64,000 nucleotides of DNA. Source: Sesamum alatum. Lineage: Eukaryota > Streptophyta > Magnoliopsida > Lamiales > Pedaliaceae. Below the pieces are notes generated by a model. That model ran no database searches and was not told the origin of the DNA. It saw only the letters and a program-made list of their open reading frames with translations. A program made the position numbers and the translations under genes. The stretch spans positions 13,901,193 through 13,965,192 of the forward strand of contig JACGWO010000010.1 of NCBI GenBank assembly GCA_034509735.1, written 5' to 3'. Of the stretch, positions 60,946 to 64,000 are shown piece by piece (position 1 is the stretch's first letter; the number at the start of each line of letters is the position of its first letter).

Positions 60946-61646
60946 GATGTACCCCCTTTTTGTGAAAAAAAATTATTTCTGTTTTCAATGATTTGGCTCC
61001 TGGCCGGTTTAGCTGGGGGTCTCTGCAATTTTAGATGTTTTCCTTGCTATCTACATCTGTCTGGGGCTTGCCGCCTTTATATGCTTTGAACTGTTTTCTG
61101 TTGGTACATGTTTGCTTCTAAAAGGGTTTCCTTAATGCTTTGTGTGTGCCTATTATGATCATGCCTCGAAACGATTCCTCTGCACCCATAGAACAATCAA
61201 TTGGCAAAGAAATGAGGATTGTATCTATGGCTTCATCATGACTATGTTTTGCTTGAGCTATTTGCCTGTGCTTAGGATATGGCTTTAGTTTAGACTCCAA
61301 ATGCCTATGTGAAATCAAGGCTTACAAAGAGAGGTGCTTCCTCCTGGAGGTAGGACTTCTTTAAGGCCCCTAAGGGCTCCTTAGGTAGAAGAATGAGGGG
61401 TTTTAAGAACTTAGAGTCTGTACCTTGTTGTTGGGGAGAAGTCTTGTCCCAAAACTCCTTTTCCTATTTTCCTAGGTGATTACAAAATTAGTAATGACTT
61501 GGTAATACCTGCTGAGAAGACCTTATGAAATGAAGCTTCTCTACCTTCGTGACCCTGACTTGGGGGGGAAGGGGGGGCATGGCTGAAAGCGCCCTTCCAA
61601 GGAGGTCTTCTTACTCGAGGGCCCCGTTAGTGGAACTTGTCCCTGG
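60946..61646. other. Non-coding stretch between antisense ORF and minisatellite
   Basis: Internal sequence of the Tat-like element with no recognised ORF. Contains a G-rich run at 61561-61579. Confidence 0.45.
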
Positions 61647-61972
61647 GAAGGTTCTGCTGAGGGCTTATTTCTGAGATGGCTCCACTAAAGGAGCTTATTT
61701 TCATGAGGGCTCCGCTGAGGGAGCTTATTGGTAAGAGGGCTTTGTTGGGGGAGGTTATTGTTAAGAGGGCTCCGCTGAGGGAGCTTATTTCCAAGGGGAC
61801 TCCGCTGAGGGAGCTTATTTCTGAGATGACTCCATCGAGTGAGCTTATTTTCATGAGGACTCCGCTAGGGGAGCTTATTGTTAAGAGGGCTTCACTTGGG
61901 GAGCTTATTTCTAAGGGGGATCCACTGAGGGAGCTTATTTCTGATAGGGCTCCGTTGAGGGAGCTTTATGAG
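61647..61972. repeat. 30-bp minisatellite, about 10 units, open in two frames
   Basis: Units of 30 bp follow GGCTCCGCTGAGGGAGCTTA then TTTCTAAGAG-like tails, about ten to eleven copies with moderate divergence. The period is a multiple of three, so a + strand frame runs as a ten-residue repeat (APLRELISKG variants) and a minus frame as SSLSGA(L/P) repeats. It lies between the pol end and the antisense ORF. Confidence 0.9.
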
Positions 61973-61989
61973 TGGAACTTCTTGAGGTT

Positions 61990-64000
61990 CTGGATATTCC
62001 AAGGTCGGGGGAAAGCGAGTCCCTCCCCATCTTCTAGTTCATATGCTCTTCGACCCAGTACGCTCGCCACTTTATAAGGTCCTTCCCATGCAGGTTCCAA
62101 TTTCCCCATTGGTTTAGATGCCTCCACCTTCCGAGCACTAAGTCGCCGACTTGAAAGTTTCGAGGTCTGAGCAGGCGATTGTGAGCCTTAGTTACCAAGC
62201 TTTTATACCTCTGCGTTCGCATGAATGCTTTTTCTCGTAATTCCTCTATGATATCCAGGTTCTCTTTGAGCAAGTTGTTGTTGCCCTCCTCAGAGTAGCA
62301 TATAATCTTGTGGGAGGGCATGCCTAATTCAGCAGGGATTACGACGTTAGTTCCATACACTAAGGAAAACGGGCTTTCTCATGTGGGGTTCTTGGGGGAA
62401 GTTCGGTAAGCCCATAGGACACTGAATAATTCCTTCATCCAATTACCCCCAGCCTTATCTAATCTTTTCTTGATTCCTTGGACCAAAGTCCTATTAGTGA
62501 CCTCCACCTGCCCATTGACCTGAGAGTGTGCTATAAACGTAAACCTTTGTTTGATCCGCATCCCTTTGCATCAGTCTTGCATCTTTTGTCCCAGGAACTG
62601 CCTTCTATTGTCAGAGATGATTTCTCTGGGGACTCCGAAACGACAAATTATGCTCTTTCACATAAAGTTCATAACTTCTCCTTCAGTGATGCGGGTGAGT
62701 GATTCTGCCTCTACCTATTTGGAAAAATTATCGATGGCTACCAACAGGAACTTCCTCTACCCAGGTGCCAAAAGAAAAGATCCAACCAAATCCATCCCCT
62801 ATTACGCGAAGGGGCAAGGAGCCAACAACGTGGTTAGGGGTTCAGCAGGTCGGTGGATGAGAGAGGCGTGCTTTTGACATTGGTCACATCTTTTAACCAA
62901 AGACTTAATATCTTGCATTAAGGTAGGCCAAAAATATCCGGCCCTCAGGGTTTGGTTGGCTAGGGCCAATGCTCAACACCATTCATGGATTTCCCTAAGT
63001 ACATGCAACCCCTCCTCCTGGGAGAGGCACCTTAGTAATGGGTGTGTGAAGGATTTCTTATATGATGTATCACAACGTAAGAGGAACGAAGTGGCCCTCC
63101 TTTTTAATCGGGTTGTTTCCCACCGATCCTCTGGGAGATGGCCATGTTTCAACCAAGCCTATATGGCTTGCCTCCAATCTCTGTTTTAAAGCACCGCTTG
63201 GACCTCTAAGAGGGAGTTCTCCTGTGAAAGGTACTGGATGGTTATCTTTCGTGTTCTACAGTCTTCCAGGGCATTTGCCAGTTTAGATAGGTAATCTGTT
63301 TTGCCATTTTCTTCTTGTGGAATTTGAATAAGTTTGAAGTCATCAAACTTCCCTTTCCATTCTTTTATCCTCTGCAGGTACTGCCTCATGGTGTCCTCTT
63401 CAGCCTCATATCTTCCTTCTATTTGCTTTACAATGAGCTCGGAGTCAGAGTATGCTATTAGCTGGCGTGCCCCCACCTCCTAAGCCATTTTCATCCCTAG
63501 GGCTAAGGCTTCATATTCGGCCTCATTATTGGAGGCTTTGAAACCAAATTTGATAGCGAATTCCAAGTCCACCCGCTCGGGAGGGTGATAACCAGGCCTG
63601 CCCCACTGCCTTGAGCAGTGGAAGATCCATCTACGTGCAATAGCCATCGCCCTTCTCTGAGAGGTGAAATTTTTTTCTCATACATGCTACCAAGCTTGGG
63701 CCTTAATCGTTGTTCAAAGGAGATATGTTATGTCATGCTCACTTAACTTTATGGCCCACTTAATCATGCATCTTGACATGTCGGGCTTCCCTGTGACTTG
63801 TTTAAGAGGATGATTGGTACACATTCCTATGGGGCGTGACAGGAAGTACGGTCTTAATCTTCGGGCAGTGATGACTAGCACGAAGTGTACTTTCTCAATA
63901 TCGGTATATCGCCCCTCAGCCTATTGAGGACCCTACTTACATAATATATGGGCATCTGTTTGCCCTCCTCTTCTCTTAACAAGACGGAACTTACTACTTG
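61990..64000 (-). pseudogene. Second Tat-like Ty3-gypsy pol: two RNase H domains and integrase, runs off window end
   Basis: Minus strand, in order from the right edge: RT-linked RNase H end (MPIYYVSRVLNR, near 63900-63950, with KQVTGKPDMSRCMIKWAIKLSEHDI in another frame), a second RNase H (RWLLHVDGSSTAQGSGAGLVI, 63585-63650; ARQLIAYSDSELIVKQIEGRYEAEEDTMRQYLQRI, 63360-63470), the integrase zinc region (CDQCQKH, about 62875-62895), its core (SQVNGQVEVTNRTLVQGIKKRLDKAGGNW, 62435-62525) and C-terminus (YGTNVVIPAELGMPSHKI, then PRNFQVGDLVLGRW, 62130-62360). Stops and frame changes occur throughout. RT, protease and gag lie beyond the window. Dual RNase H marks the Tat clade. The copy is related to but distinct from that at 21800-23882. 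Confidence 0.88.

Overview
This window looks like nuclear DNA from a flowering plant, probably a eudicot. It has spliced genes with GT-AG introns, a plastid-targeted class II 1-deoxy-D-xylulose-5-phosphate synthase (DXS), plant-type LTR retrotransposons of both superfamilies (including two Tat-like Ty3 elements), a Mutator-like element with a plant mobile domain gene, CACTA and MITE elements, tRNA-type SINEs, and AT-rich intergenic DNA. I cannot name the species. An asterid such as a Lamiales member is a guess from the DXS sequence only.

Only two host genes are visible. The first is the 3' part of a multi-KH-domain RNA-binding protein gene on the + strand (5153-11267, six exons seen, 5' exons outside the window). 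Its introns hold a decayed Ty1-copia element and a 315-bp CACTA-type element. The second is a complete ten-exon DXS gene on the minus strand (48594-45207, 712 residues), which makes the first enzyme of the plastid MEP isoprenoid pathway.

Layout. 1-3060: 5' part of a broken Ty3-gypsy element (minus strand). 3169-3516: perfectly adjacent 174-bp tandem duplication. 5153-11267: KH gene. 11653-12873: two MITEs. 14026-14622: end of another LTR element. 14623-21750: two truncated copies of one copia family joined head to head, giving a 7-kb inverted structure. 21800-28275: 3' part of a Tat-like Ty3 element (pol, minisatellite, antisense ORF, 3' LTR). 28276-37965: array of about 440-480-bp AT-rich units containing two more copies of the same LTR, with a 6371-bp Mutator-like element (30073-36443) inserted into one unit and flanked by a 10-bp target duplication. 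37966-44490: AT-rich DNA with an 817-bp foldback element. 44491-45118: LTR-like block just beyond the DXS stop. 48970-51460: CACTA-like remnant, MITE, two SINEs. 53396-55285: GAGCTC-rich element enclosing a very long trinucleotide microsatellite. 55363-55948: CACTA transposase fragment. 57371-64000: second Tat-like element on the minus strand, with the same internal layout as the first.

The most interesting object is the Mutator-like element. It carries a transposase gene and, divergently, a Myb/SANT-like reading frame followed by a plant mobile domain gene. Its termini and target duplication look young, yet both genes carry several frameshifts, most of them in or beside short homopolymers, while the DXS and KH exons have none.
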